DNA of 64,000 nt from Topomyia yanbarensis. Taxonomy: Eukaryota > Arthropoda > Insecta > Diptera > Culicidae. Position 1 is the first letter of the stretch, and every line of letters begins with the position of its first letter. The translations under genes were made by a program, and so were the position numbers. The notes beneath the pieces are model-generated. The model saw only the letters and a program-made list of their open reading frames with translations, made no database searches and had not been told where the DNA came from. The DNA is taken from the NCBI RefSeq assembly GCF_030247195.1, contig NC_080671.1, positions 2,942,501 through 3,006,500 of the forward strand, given 5' to 3'. This document shows positions 23,949-34,752 of the stretch, in pieces.

Positions 23949-25325
23949 ATGAGTGCTGCATCTGAAAGCACCAGTGACCCCCCAGCAGCGGTAGGCATTA
24001 GCCCTACCAACGCACCGGACGGGCCATTATCGGCGATGCGCAAAGTGGTGGAGCAGCTCGATGCAATAATCGAGTACACTAGCGCAAAGCAAAACATAAG
24101 CAAGGAGTTAAAATAGAGTCTCCTGGAACTCCGAAAAACTGTTCGTGTCGCAAGACAGAAACAGCAGGCTTATGCCAAGAGGGTGGAATGTCGGGAGAAG
24201 TCCGACAGAGAAACCCAGACAGTGGCCTCCAAGAAGGAGGGAAAAGAGAAGGTCGATACGGGCACTCAGACAGTGCCCTTCACCTTCTATGGAGCAGCCA
24301 CGTCGCTTGAAGCGGCGGCCGAGTTCCCCTCGAAGGGAAAAGGCAAGGGCAAGGGCAATCGCAAGACGGCGTCGAACGCGAAGCGCCCTAGGAAGTCGCC
24401 AGGCGAGGGTGCAAAAAGCGACACCACACGGCGTGCAACCGTTAAGGTCAAACGCCGTTTGGGCGAGGTAAGCGAGGGTGAGAGTGACCTCGCTGAGCAG
24501 AGTTTTGGTACCAGCAACCCGGCGCGGCCGGGGCAGGGGGGCCCAAACCCCTGGACGCTGGTCACCAGGAAGAAGCCGGCACCGACACCGGAGGTACCGC
24601 GGCCCGCAAAGAAGGCCAAGGACAGAGGCGAGGCCTTGTGGTTGAAAACCGACAAGGACAAATATGCCGATGTCCTAAAGTCGATGAAGGCGGCCGAAAG
24701 CCTTTCGGCCCTTGGGCAAGATGTGCGTAGCGTGAGACGCACCAACACGGGAGAAATGCTTCTGGTGCTGAAGCGAGGCGCACAATCTAGTGCGGTATAC
24801 AAAGCCTTGGCCCAAGAGGTCCTTGGTGAGGGCGCCCAAGTCAGGTCGCTAGGGGCGGAAGTGACTCTCCAGTGCAAGCACTTGGACGAGTTCACGACCG
24901 CAGAAGACGTCGTCACAGCCGTTAAGGAGCATTGCGACGTCACAATCGAGCGGGCCTCTGTGCGATTGAGAGATGGACCCTCTGGCACCCAAGTAGCCTA
25001 CCTCAGGCTACTGAAGGCGGATGCCAAAAAGGTAACCGAGAAAGGGAAGCTGAAGATCGGCTGGTCGGTATGCCCTATTAGTATACCCCAGCCGCCTTCA
25101 GTGGATAGGTGCTATCAGTGCCTTGAGTCCGGCCACAAAGCATACGAGTGCAAAGGCATAGATAGGAGCAAACTATGTCGTCGCTGCGGCGAGGAGGGAC
25201 ATAAAGAGCGGGGGTGCACTAAGGCACATAAGTGCCTTATCTGCACCGCTAAGAAGCAAGCCCATAAACATGCTATGGGCGGACCTTCGTGTCCCTTCGG
25301 TGAGTTAAATAAGAAGAAGCCGTGA
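23949..25325 (+). pseudogene. R1 ORF1, gag-like RNA-binding protein with one nonsense codon
   Basis: The likely start is ATG 23949 (MSAASESTSDPP); the frame is open from about 23907. Codon 56 is TAG (24114-24116), lying in a helical KELK*SLLELRK segment where GAG would be one base away. The frame then stays open to TGA at 25323. The N-terminal half is a Lys/Arg/Gly-rich low-complexity region, the middle has the R1-type gag fold (LDEFTTAEDVVTAVKEHC, KLKIGWSVCPI), and the C-terminus has three cysteine-histidine knuckles: CYQCLESGHKAYEC, CRRCGEEGHKERGC and a third starting CLICTAKKQ. It would coat element RNA. Size about 458 codons, usual for the clade. Confidence 0.9.
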
Positions 25326-28286
25326 ACGTCACACAGCTAAATCTTAACCATTGTGCAGCAGCCCAACAGCTGCTGTGGCAGTCGGTCTCGGAGTCGAGGA
25401 AAGATGTCGCCCTCTTATCAGACCCGTACCGCATCCTTGCCGGCAACGGCAATTGGGTGTCGGACGGGTCTGGAATGGTGGCAATCTGTACAACGGGACG
25501 GTTCCCGGTTCAAGAGGTAATACACTCCTCCGCCGAGGGTGTGGCGATTGCCAAGATCAATGGTGTGTTCTATTGCAGCTGCTACGCCCCACCAAGGTGG
25601 CCAATAGAACAGTTCTACCAGATGATCGACAGGCTCTCGTCGGACCTAGTGGGCCGGAAACTGGTAGTCATAGCGGGAGACTTTAACGCTTGGGCAGTGG
25701 AGTGGGGCAGCCGCTGTACAAATAGCAGGGGTCAAGCGCTAATGGAAGCGCTTGCGAAACTCGATACTGTGCTAGCTAATAATGGCTCCGCTAGTACATT
25801 CCGTAGAAACGGAGTGGAGGCGTGGATTGATGTGACCTTTGCCAGCCCGAGTCTGGCTCCAGGCATGGAATGGAGGGTAGACGAAGGCTACACCCATAGC
25901 GATCATTTAGCAATCCGCTTTAAGATCAACTATGGTGTGCAGCATCCGAGGGCGGGAGATCCCTGTCAGGTACGCGGGTGGAAGTCCAATCACTTCGATA
26001 GCGAAGCTTTCACCGCGGCCCTGGGACTGGAGGCCAACACCGACAGTCTAAGCGGGGATGCGCTGGTAGCTGTTCTATCACGCGCGTGCGACGCCACTAT
26101 GCCGAGAAAAACACTGCCAAGAAACGGTAGATGCCCGGTATACTGGTGGAGTGCCGAGATTGCAGCTCTACGGTCAGCCTGCCTCAGAGCTAGACGTAGG
26201 ATGCAAAGAGCTCGCACCGAGGATGCAAGAGAGAACCGCCGTGAAGTGTTTCGAGCTGCGAAATTGGCCCTTAACAAGGCCATTAAAAGCGGCAAGAGAG
26301 CGTGTTTCGACAACCTGTGTGAGAGTGCCAACGCGAATCCGTGGGGTGACGCCTACAGGATTGTGATGGCCAAGACCAAAGGGGGCTCCTCACCCCCAGA
26401 ACTGTCTCCGGACCGGTTGGCAACGATTATCGAAGTACTCTTCCCGTCTCGAGCCACAAGCCCCTGGCCACCTGCACTACGAGACAGTGCGGGCACGGTC
26501 GAAATGGTGGCTCCAGTGACGAATGAAGAACTACTCGCAATGGCTAAATCCCTAGCAATGAACAAAGCTCCAGGGCCGGATGGAGTTCCAACCAACGCTC
26601 TCAAGGCAGTGATCATAGCGAACCCGAACATGTTCAGGCTAGCTATGCAGAGATGCCTTGACGAGTGCCGTTTCCCCGATAGATGGAAAAGGCAGAAATT
26701 GGTGCTGTTGCCGAAGCCCGGGAAGCCACCAGGCGATCCATCGGCGTACAGACCAATCTGTCTGATCGACACGACTGGCAAACTGCTTGAGAGGATCATC
26801 CTCAACAGGCTCACCCCGTACGCGGAAGGTACGGACGGTCTGTCAAGCAACCAGTTTGGCTTTCGGAAGGGTAAGTCCACAGTGGACGCTCTCAACTCAG
26901 TGATAAATACTGCTGAGATAGCGATCCAACGAAAAAGGCGAGGTATTCGATACTGTGCGTTAGTGACATTTGACGTGAAGAACGCATTCAACAGCGCAAG
27001 CTGGGATGCCATCGCGCTCTCGTTACACCGGCTTAGCCTACCGGTGGGTCTGTACCGGATCCTGGAAAGTTACTTCCAAAACCGCGTACTGCTATACAAG
27101 ACCGATGCCGGTCAGAAAAGGGTTCCGATTACCGCCGGAGTCCCGCAGGGCTCGATCCTAGGCCCGGTGCTATGGAACCTCATGTATGACGGGGTTCTGA
27201 GACTGAAGTTCCCTCCTGGGGTCAAGATCGTCGGCTTTGCCGACGACGTAACCTTGGAGGTCTACGGGGAGTCAATTCCTGAGGTAGAACTAACCGCAGA
27301 ACACGCGATTAGCACGGTGGAGGAATGGATGAGCGCGAGAGGCCTGGAGCTCGCTCATCACAAGATGGAGGTAGTTATCGTCAACAACCGCAAGTCGGCA
27401 CAACATGCAGTTATCCATGTGGGAGAAGTCGCGATCACTTCACAGCGAAGTCTGAAGTCTCTCGGAGTCATTATAGACGACAAGCTGACCTTCGGCAGCC
27501 ATGTCGACTATACGTGCAAGAGAGCGTCGACTGCTGTTGCGGCTCTATCGAGAATGATGTCCAACAGCTCAAAGGTGTGCGCCAGTAGACGTAGGTTACT
27601 GGCAGGCGTTGCCGTATCTATCCTCAGGTACGGCGGCCCGTCATGGTCAAGAGCACTGAGGGTAATAAGTTACCTACAGAAACTGGAGAGCACCTACCGC
27701 GTGATGTGCCTCAGAGTGATATCTGCCTACCGCACGGTATCACACGATGCATCCTGCGTGATAGGGAGCATGATGCCAGTCGGGCTGGTCATTCGGGAAG
27801 ATGAGGAGTGCTTTGAGTTACGTGGAAATAGGGGAGCCCGCGAGCGCACCAGGGTGACCTCGGTCGCCAGATGGCAGCGTGAGTGGGAAAGGTAGGTGGA
27901 CCCACCGCCTGATACCTAGCATATCGAGCTGGGTGGGAAGACCCCATGGGGAAGTTCACTTCCACCTGACACAATTCCTGTCAGGCCATGGCTGTTTCCG
28001 ACAGTACCTCCACAGGTTCGGGCACGTGGAGGTCCCAGTCTGCCCGGACTGCCCAGGTGTAGACGAAACTGCCGAACACATACTGTTCGTATGTCATCGG
28101 TTCGACGTCGAAAGAAGAGCAATGCTTGACGTCTGTGGCTGGGACACAACCTCTGATACCCTTATTCAGCGGATGTGTCAATCGGTGGAGAAGTGGAACG
28201 CAGTCTCGGCTGCTACCATCCAGATTGCCAGTAGGCTACAGGTAATCTGGCGAACCGAGCAACAGACGACGGGCACGGCTAACTAG
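25322..28286 (+). pseudogene. R1 ORF2, endonuclease-reverse transcriptase with C-terminal frameshift
   Basis: Opening at 25322 (GTG overlapping the ORF1 stop), the frame begins with the endonuclease (VTQLNLNH at the start, GDFNAWAVEWGS at about 119-130, WIDVTF at 168, THSDHLAIRF to 200). The RT follows: NKAPGPDGVPTNALK near 414-428, FDVKNAFNSAS with the first catalytic Asp at 551, AGVPQGSILGPVLWN near 605-619 and GFADDVT near 638-644. It stops at 27893, but the homologous C-terminus continues one frame over at about 27885-28286 (GRWTHRLIPSISSWVG, then a CX2CX8HX4C motif starting CPDCPG). Thus one small indel near 27890 removes about 130 residues. There is no ATG before codon 52, so initiation must depend on ORF1 translation (see findings). 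Confidence 0.9.
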
Positions 28287-28536
28287 TGATTGGTTAGCTG
28301 GAGCGAAAAAGGCCAAGCGCAAAAAAAAGGGAGTGAATGGTCTGTTCATGCCGAGGCAGGTTTGGCGCAGCGAATGGCAACCGCGTAAGGGGTAAACCCA
28401 GCCACCCCGAAGCAAGACAGAAGAGTGAGTGTATAGGCGTATAAGTGGACTGCCTCATGCCAAGACGGGAGGGTCGTAGCGTAGTATGTTGGAACTTAGC
28501 TATCGATGCCTCATGGCGTGGCAGAGGAGTGAAAGG

Positions 28537-28773
28537 GTGAGCATCCAAGTCAGTCTCACACGGCATGTTAAGGGTGAGCATAAAAGTCAGCCTCACAGGT
28601 ATGGTAGAGGCTAGCACAAAAGTCAGCCTAGCAAGGAATGAGTAAGGTGAGCACACAAGTCAGCCTCGCATGGAACGTAAAAGGTGAGCACAAAAGTCAG
28701 CCTCATGTGGGAGTGTTTGAGAGTGAATCAAAGTGCGATTGAGAGAGCACCCAAGTAAGCCTCATACAGGATG
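28537..28773 (+). repeat. Tandem array of about 37-bp hairpin units in the R1 3' UTR
   Basis: Units start at 28537, 28574, 28610, 28647, 28684 and about 28742. Each has the form GTGAGCA(c/t)(a/c)AAGTCAGCCTCAC, in which GTGAG pairs with CTCAC, so each unit can form a small stem. The last unit follows a longer spacer. Confidence 0.85.
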
Positions 28774-29007
28774 TATGAACGCATGAGTGAGAGTGAATGA
28801 GTACATCTAGTATAGCCATCCCCCCCGAAGTAATACCGAGAGGTGGTTCCTGGGAGGAATGATGGCGGAGCCCAATGGAGTTTAGTCGGTATTAATGGCT
28901 GGTCACCATTCGAGTCCGACACGCCCCCAGTGCACCCCGTGTGGTAGATTGGACCCTACCAATAGCACGTGTACTGGGCTAGGACATAAAAGTCTTCTGT
29001 AAAAAAA

Positions 29008-29018
29008 AGAACCTCTTC
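29008..29018 (+). repeat. Target-site duplication of the R1 element, right
   Basis: AGAACCTCTTC; the interrupted RTE frame continues directly on its right side (minus strand). Confidence 0.9.
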
Positions 29019-31022
29019 GTCTTATGTATTTTGTCTTCGAAACGTTGATGGCAAGTCCAATCCTGCTGGCTTCAACCTTCAGTCTGATGTACGTTTCCGA
29101 CATCGCCTCAAAGTTCCCTACCATTATGTCAATGTCGTCGGCGAAGCCAAGAAGCTGGACGGACTTCCTGAAGATCGTGCCACTCGTGTCTATCCCCGCT
29201 CTCCTTGTTACACCTTCTAACGCAACTTTGAACAGCAGGCACGATACACCATCACCTTGCCGTAACCCTCTTCGAGATTCAAAGGGACTCGAGAGTGTCT
29301 ATCCTCTAGTGCGCGTGCTCCAAGATCCGTTGCCATACCGCCATCGTCCTCTGCTGCTTCACCGTCAAGGTGCTCGTCATAGTACTACTTCCACCTCTCA
29401 ATCACTCGTTCGTAAGAAGGTTGCCGTCTAAGGCCCTGCACATATCGGCTTGTGGAACGTAGCCTTTGCGCGAACTGTTCAGCTTCTCGTAGAACTTCCG
29501 TGTGTCGTTTACGCGATACAGTTGTTCCATCGCTTCGCGATCTCGGTCCTCCTGTTGGCGCTTCTTTCTCCGGAGGACCGAGGTTTGCCTGGTCCGTGTT
29601 TGTTTGTATCGCTCCACATTCTGTCTCGGTCCGCGCTGCAGCATCCTCGCCCGTGCTGCATTCTTCTCCTTTATTAACTGCTTACATTCATCATCGAACC
29701 AGTCGTTTCCTAGTTTTGGAATCGCTGTACCTAGTGCCGCTATAGCAGTACTTCCTATGGCGGAACGGATCTCCTTCCAGCCATGTTCAAGAGTAGCTGA
29801 GCCCAGCTGTTCTTTCGTGGGTAGTGCTGCTTCCAGCTGATGTGCGTAGTCTTGGGCAATCCCCCCGTCCCGAAGTTACGCGATGTTGGGCCTTGGCGTC
29901 CGAATACGACAAGTGTTGTACACCGTCGAGAGTTTTGAGCGCATGCATACTGCAACTAGGTAATGGTCCGAATCTATATTCGCACAGCGGTAGGTACGAA
30001 CGTTGATGATATCAGAGTAGAATCGCCCGTCGATTAGAACGTGATCGATTTGGTTTTCGGTGCGTTGGTCAGGTGATCTCCAGGTTGCTTGGTGGATATC
30101 TTTGCGGGGGAAGAAGGTATTTTGGACTACCATGCCACGGGAGGCTGTGAAGTTCACGCATCGTTGTCATTCGATACGGTATGCAAGCTGTTTGGCCCGA
30201 TTACCGGTCTAAATATTACCTCCCATCCTACCTGAGCATTCATATCACAGCCGTCGTACACCTCGTCCAGCTTCACATAGAACGCTTCCCTCTCGTCGTT
30301 GGGTCTCCCATCGTGTGGGCAGTGTACGGTGAAGATGCTGTAGTTGAAGGAACGGCCTTTGATCCTCAACTTACACATTCTTGCGTTGATCGGAGTCCAT
30401 CCAACCACGCGTTGACGCATCCTACCCAGCACTACTACGTTGGTGGGGTCACAGCTCTTGTAGAAAGTATCCGCCCGATGCCCGCTTTTCCATACCTTTT
30501 GTCCTGTCAAGCAAGTGCTACGACTTCAAAGTTGCGTGGTTGGAGTTCGTCGTAGATTATTCTGTCGAAAGAGTGAACTGCAGATCCATGTTCCGAGTTT
30601 CCAATCGTAGTCCTTATTTCGTCGCGTAGGTCTTCGCCGATTGTTCCGATTCGTATTTACTTCTTCATTGTTCGTAAAGGTTAGTTTTCCCGGGCGGTTT
30701 GTTGGGCCTTTCCCAACCCCCTGTCTCGCCGGAGGACCATCGTGTCAGCTCTGTTTAGAGTCCCACGCTGACACGAGTACGATACATTAGCCGCCTCTAA
30801 CATGGGGAACAGGCGCTTGGATGGACTCACCCTCCGAAAAGAGGAGCGCCCTTCCCTGTCAGCATACGACCATGGTCCCACCGGGGTTGGTTACCCGATC
30901 TTTCCTATGGTTACTCGTACCCCAGCTGGCACCGCGGGGAGGTAGGGATAGGAGTTACTGGACAAGAGGCTAAGGACTACTGTGGCGAACCACAGGGTCT
31001 ATATTACGCATTGCCCAGTCAT

Positions 31023-31037
31023 TTGCCTGAATCGTAC
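31023..31037 (+). repeat. Target-site duplication of RTE copy 2, right
   Basis: TTGCCTGAATCGTAC, identical to 22793-22807. Confidence 0.9.
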
Positions 31038-31115
31038 GACTGCGATAATCGGCCGATCAGATGTTTACACTACGACACATCCTGAATAAATTTCAACTTT
31101 GAGGACTCATCAACT
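31038..31115 (+). pseudogene. Old RT fragment (outermost host), right part
   Basis: The frame at about 31051-31090 reads ADQMFTLRHILNKFQ, the RT segment that follows the fingers found at 22740-22792. It is short and frame-shifted relative to the left part. Confidence 0.6.
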
Positions 31116-31375
31116 GGTCAACTTCCAGAGCAAATATTAGCCTTTTAACACCAATCGTTATTCCGCTTGATCTAACTAAACAACACTCGGGCGTGTACGA
31201 AGAAGTATTTTGTGTACGTACACGCCCGTGAAGTAGAGATTGATGGTGTAGTATCCGAGAGGGGTCTTAGTTGCGTAATATGGGGTTGGTTCCTTCCAGA
31301 ACCCGTCGCTTCAATCAGTGAAAATTCTGGTATGCCAGCAATTGCGTTCAGCAAAAATCGAGGAGTATAAGAACA
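31116..31375. other. Unassigned repeat-like sequence
   Basis: Contains a short inverted pair, CGGGCGTGTACG (near 31189) and CGTACACGCCCG (near 31217). No gene. Confidence 0.4.
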
Positions 31376-31399
31376 ACTTATTTTCCATCAGCCTCATTT

Positions 31400-31720
31400 C
31401 GAGCTTTTTGTCGGATCTGTTCCTCAAAACGTCTAACTGTTGTGTCTTGTACCGCGGAACATAAGCTGCCGTCGTTGCAAACAATGTGACCATAGAGTTA
31501 CTTATTGTAGAAACAAGGCACAGTGTGGAAAATGCGGAGAGCAAGTTTCCTTTTGGTGGCCAGACTGCGCTTGAACTGTCGACATATCCCGCATTTAAAT
31601 TATACGGGGAAAACTGAAGCATTGTTTTGAGAAACGCTCCGAGAAGAAATCGTAAAGATTCATCGTCCACGACTAGTTTCTACGCTTCTCTGTTCACTAA
31701 AGAGCCAGATTCTGATAAAC
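31400..31720 (+). pseudogene. Gag zinc-knuckle fragment of a non-LTR element
   Basis: The plus-strand frame contains CDHRVTYCRNKAQCGKCGEQ at about 31480-31540, a gag-type cysteine-knuckle segment, followed after one stop by ENYSIVLRNAPRRNRKDSSS. It probably belongs to the same decayed element as the RT and RNase H pieces downstream. Confidence 0.5.
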
Positions 31721-32009
31721 TGATAAAATAAGAGGAGAATAATTTCCTTTACTAAGCATCCTCGTAAAGGCCTCAGAGTGTCCCGTGATGGGTGCTGTTA
31801 TAGAACATCAGTCCTATTATTTTCGTAGGCTTAACACAATGCATAAATGAATAATGCAAATTTGCCTTAAATAAAATCTGGTTAACTTCCGACGTAGATC
31901 TTCCAGGATTTTAACATTATTCGAAAAAGCACTAAGTAGGAGCATTTTGGGGATCAAAACGTGCAAAACGAAGTGTCAAACGTTTTGACTGGCTTGATTC
32001 ACTACACTG

Positions 32010-33130
32010 CGATTAAAGGTCAAACGAAACGAGTACCGGGCGCGACCAATCTTGGACGGTCTCCCACTCCGTGATGGGCTCCGAATAGTACGCGGACTTT
32101 CTAAACGTCGAATTGCCGAATTTTTTCCGAATATGCGCGACGTTAGAAACGGAAATGAAAGCTGAAAAACGCGGTTATTGGCACCGGTTCGTAGACAGAT
32201 TAACGAGTGAAACAATATTTCGTCTGGTGGCTAGGCCCTACGTTGTATACTCGATTAAACCATTTGATCGGAATACACGGAATCCTTTTACGGCAACAAC
32301 GGCACGATGAAATTATAAAACTGCATATAAACGTCATGATTGGTCTTTAAACACGCGAATTTATCTGACAGCTAAGATGCTGATACTAAGCATTGTAGTG
32401 CACAGCACACCGTAACGTTCATTAGATAATGAGAGCTATGCACAGCTTCTATGCTAATTATTATCGCAGTAGCGGTGAGGTTGTGCTGCAAACATTCTCC
32501 CACAAAACTTATGGTTTTATATTTATCTATCAACAGCCACGCCCATATCGTTACAGTTTCAATGAGGCTCTCCGTTTGCTGGAGCATGGAAAGCACTCCT
32601 TGTTTTTCCTGGGGGAAATATGGGAGGTCCCGAGTGCCTTATCTGTAAAATCGTACCAGATTACCAGATATAAGTATTAGTTTGAGCTTTTGCGCGTTGG
32701 TCCATTTCGGGTAATAAGAAAGGCGAAACGTAGCTTATTTATATTTTTCAAAAATCGCGCTGTTTTTCACTATTTATTGTCAGAGAACTCTCGAGAGTTG
32801 ACAAATTTCGTGGAACAATGGAAGTTTAGGAATTCCAAATATATTAACAACCCTTGGTTAAAGGGGATGGATGAAGGTCGTGACTTCCTTCAGCTTGTAT
32901 CTCCCGGTTATGTTCAATAATTGTACGTTGAATGCGCATTTCTGGCGTATTAAGGTCGTGGATAGCGGCCTTTGCGCTTGTGGTGATCGCAACACTGAAC
33001 ATGTTGTCTGGTCGTGCGGCTATTGTCCTTGTCTCCGTTAAACGTGTTCATTCGTCTTTGTTCCAGTACGAGATGTGCTGACTACCCTCGATATCTCCTA
33101 TATGTCTCTCATATAGATATTTTTAAACGC
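32010..33130 (+). pseudogene. Second decayed RNase H-type non-LTR element
   Basis: The pieces, in order, are an RT linker (MKAEKRGYWHRFVDRLTSET near 32150-32215), RNase H (HSLFFLGEIWEVPSALSVKSYQIT near 32595-32668, matching FLGEI...ALSVKSYKIT at 4350-4410) and the C-terminal cysteine motif (SGLCACGDRN, then EHVVWSCGYC near 32960-33030), followed by VRDVLTTLDISYMSLI. The corresponding sequence at 4660-4830 is recognisably the same family. Endonuclease and most of the RT are missing. Confidence 0.75.
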
Positions 33131-33947
33131 GACAGACATACAAATTTATTCATCTCTTATCTTTTGGTTGACTTGCTAACAGCTACCTGGTAATCTGATC
33201 CCAAGACTTCCCAGCGGATTCAAGGAGGCCAGTCGGCGATCCGGTTCATGATGTCCTGACATTGATCTTCCGTTTGTAAAAAAAACTTTAAGTTTAATTT
33301 CTTTTTTCCTTGTCATTGTTGTCCGCCCTCTCTTCACTTTCCCTGATATGGTCTCTGCTACTGATATTTGAATCAACCCCTCTTGAGAATGTCTATTCTC
33401 TTACAAAAATTCTACTAGTGTTTCTGCTTGTTTCAATTTTTAATCAACATTATTCTTATTAAAAATTTACAAATTGTATATCAAGTTTTTAAAAATATTT
33501 CTAACTGCATCCTTTAGTCTGAATAAAATTGCATTGATATTTTTTGTATATCGATCTGAACTCCTCTTTTTAAGATGTCATGTATCAAAATGTATTTTCC
33601 TTAGCATAAATATAAAAAATAATTTCAATTTTCAAACCAATCTTAAATATTATCCCATATTTTCAAAAAATTTAAATTGCGAAGCAAAGAAATTTGTATC
33701 TGAATAAAATTGTGAACTTGTTGTACATCGAGAATTTCAGACGAATGCATTTTGTGCGCGAGACAATGCAATGCAAGATTCGTTCGAAAGCGATTCGATC
33801 GAATAGTAAGCCCATTTGATTTTGCTGTCGTAAACGGGAATACAAACCGCTTTCGAAAAAAATCTCGCATTCGTCGTAAACAAAATAAGGGTGCATATAT
33901 TTTGAATACTAGTGACATGTGATACTGATGTTAGCCGCAACATATAA
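33131..33947. other. AT-rich stretch, nothing recognised
   Basis: No gene, RNA or repeat structure apparent. Overlapping minus-strand frames at 33643-33943 show no domain. Confidence 0.5.
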
Positions 33948-34179
33948 ATGAGTGTTGCGGCTGTGAATAGTTCTTCTAACAGTTTGTTCAGTCAGCCTAA
34001 GTTTCGTAGACTACGCACGCGCACGAATCTTGTGGTATACAAATCGCTGACACTCCCTGTTTCTCCGCATTGCCGTGATGTGTTGTCGTGGAAGAAGACA
34101 GACTATCTAGTGGTGGGTGTGTTTGATAGAAGAATTTTTGGCGGCACAATGGAGAATTGAGATAATGAGCTATGCCTTC
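33948..34179 (+). pseudogene. RTE-like RT C-terminal fragment
   Basis: PKFRRLRTRTNLVVYKSLTL and VGVFDRRIFGG (34000-34145) match the pattern RTKLxIYKTLxxPV...LGVFERKVLRxIxGG of RTE-type elements, diverged from the two copies above. The LTR element starts directly after it and probably inserted into it. Confidence 0.55.
34175..34179 (+). repeat. Probable target duplication of the LTR element, left
   Basis: CCTTC here versus CCTTA at 39847-39851: four of five bases agree. Confidence 0.5.
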
Positions 34180-34288
34180 TGTAGTGTAAGAAATATATCA
34201 AGTAGGCTAAGAAACCGATTGTGAATAAACTGATCATTCAGAGCCGTTTTTTCAGTAGTAACTGACGTCTTTAGTCTGGGCTATTACA
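34180..34288 (+). repeat. 5' LTR
   Basis: Begins TGTAGTGTAAG and ends GGGCTATTACA. About 96% identical to 39737-39846, with differences near 34189, 34224, 34250 and 34254. No obvious TATA box. Confidence 0.92.
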
Positions 34289-34289
34289 T

Positions 34290-34305
34290 TGGCGACGAGT
34301 GGGAG
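34290..34305 (+). promoter_or_regulatory. Primer-binding site
   Basis: TGGCGACGAG lies one base after the 5' LTR. It is complementary to the 3' end expected for an insect serine tRNA (...CTCGTCGCCA), the primer used by mag-type elements. The tRNA comparison is from memory. Confidence 0.7.
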
Positions 34306-34396
34306 CTCGAAGAATACGCGAAGATCTCAAGAATTTTCTCACAGTCCAGTTTTCATTACAAGTTGTGAAGAAAAACACTTTGACAGGATGTCCCGT

Positions 34397-34752
34397 GTAA
34401 GTAGAGTGTATATCATGATAAAATATTAGAAATTCAGAGCAATTTATTCCATGTGTTAATCCGAATTTAGAACCATGTGTTCGTTCGTTTACCTTCTTAA
34501 CGATGGGACTCAAGTCCATCGGTAATCAGAACCATCCGTTCGTTTGATTAGATTTTTCACGCTTATGAAAAAAAAAGATTCCAAAAAAAAAAAATCCTGA
34601 CAACCGTTGCTAAGAAACATAAACACAATTATGTGATGGTTACTGGGATGCGTAACCTAATTAGAAGCTATAAAAGGAATAAATTGAAACTGAATTTTTT
34701 TCAAATAAAAGGAACAGTGGAAAACTAACTCAATTTATTTCACAATATTCAG
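34397..34752 (+). other. Intron-like interval A (356 bp)
   Basis: Donor CGT|GTAAGT and acceptor TTCACAATATTCAG|C. AT-rich with several stops in all frames. Joining the flanks is phase 0 and gives the gag exon an ATG. Confidence 0.7.

Larger units (their letters stand above)
23503..29007 (+). mobile_element. R1-clade non-LTR retrotransposon, nearly intact (5.5 kb)
   Basis: A complete insertion with 11-bp duplication and a 3' A run (29001-29008). Order: 5' UTR 23503-23948, ORF1 gag 23949-25325, ORF2 endonuclease-RT 25322-28286, 3' UTR 28287-29007 with a hairpin repeat array. The two ORFs overlap by a few bases. Only one stop in ORF1 and one frameshift near the end of ORF2 are visible, so the copy is young. 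It is inserted in RTE sequence, not in 28S rDNA, so this family does not share the rDNA specificity of classical R1. GC content is clearly higher than in the surrounding AT-rich DNA. Confidence 0.93.
22808..31022 (-). mobile_element. RTE-clade element, copy 2, split by an R1 element
   Basis: Minus strand. The 5' leader at about 31022-30660 is alignable with 14283-14600 of copy 1. The endonuclease is at about 30620-29876 (VWKSGHRADTFYKSC, PINARMCKLRIKGRS, SDHYLVAVC), the RT linker at 29840-29400 and the later RT (NFEAMSETYIRLKVEASRIG) at 29124-29019. The C-terminal part (YLGSLVTADNDTSREI, IYKTLIRPVVLYG, RRRGAQRVRWID) lies at 23479-22820. Excluding the R1 insertion and one duplication copy, it is about 2.7 kb, shorter than copy 1: the middle of the RT is deleted. 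Bounded by a 15-bp duplication. Many stops and frameshifts in the 5' part; the last 200 codons are open. Confidence 0.9.

Noticed and set aside
28537..28773. CRISPR array
   Set aside because: Repeats diverge, spacing is short and constant, and the context is the 3' UTR of a eukaryotic retrotransposon.
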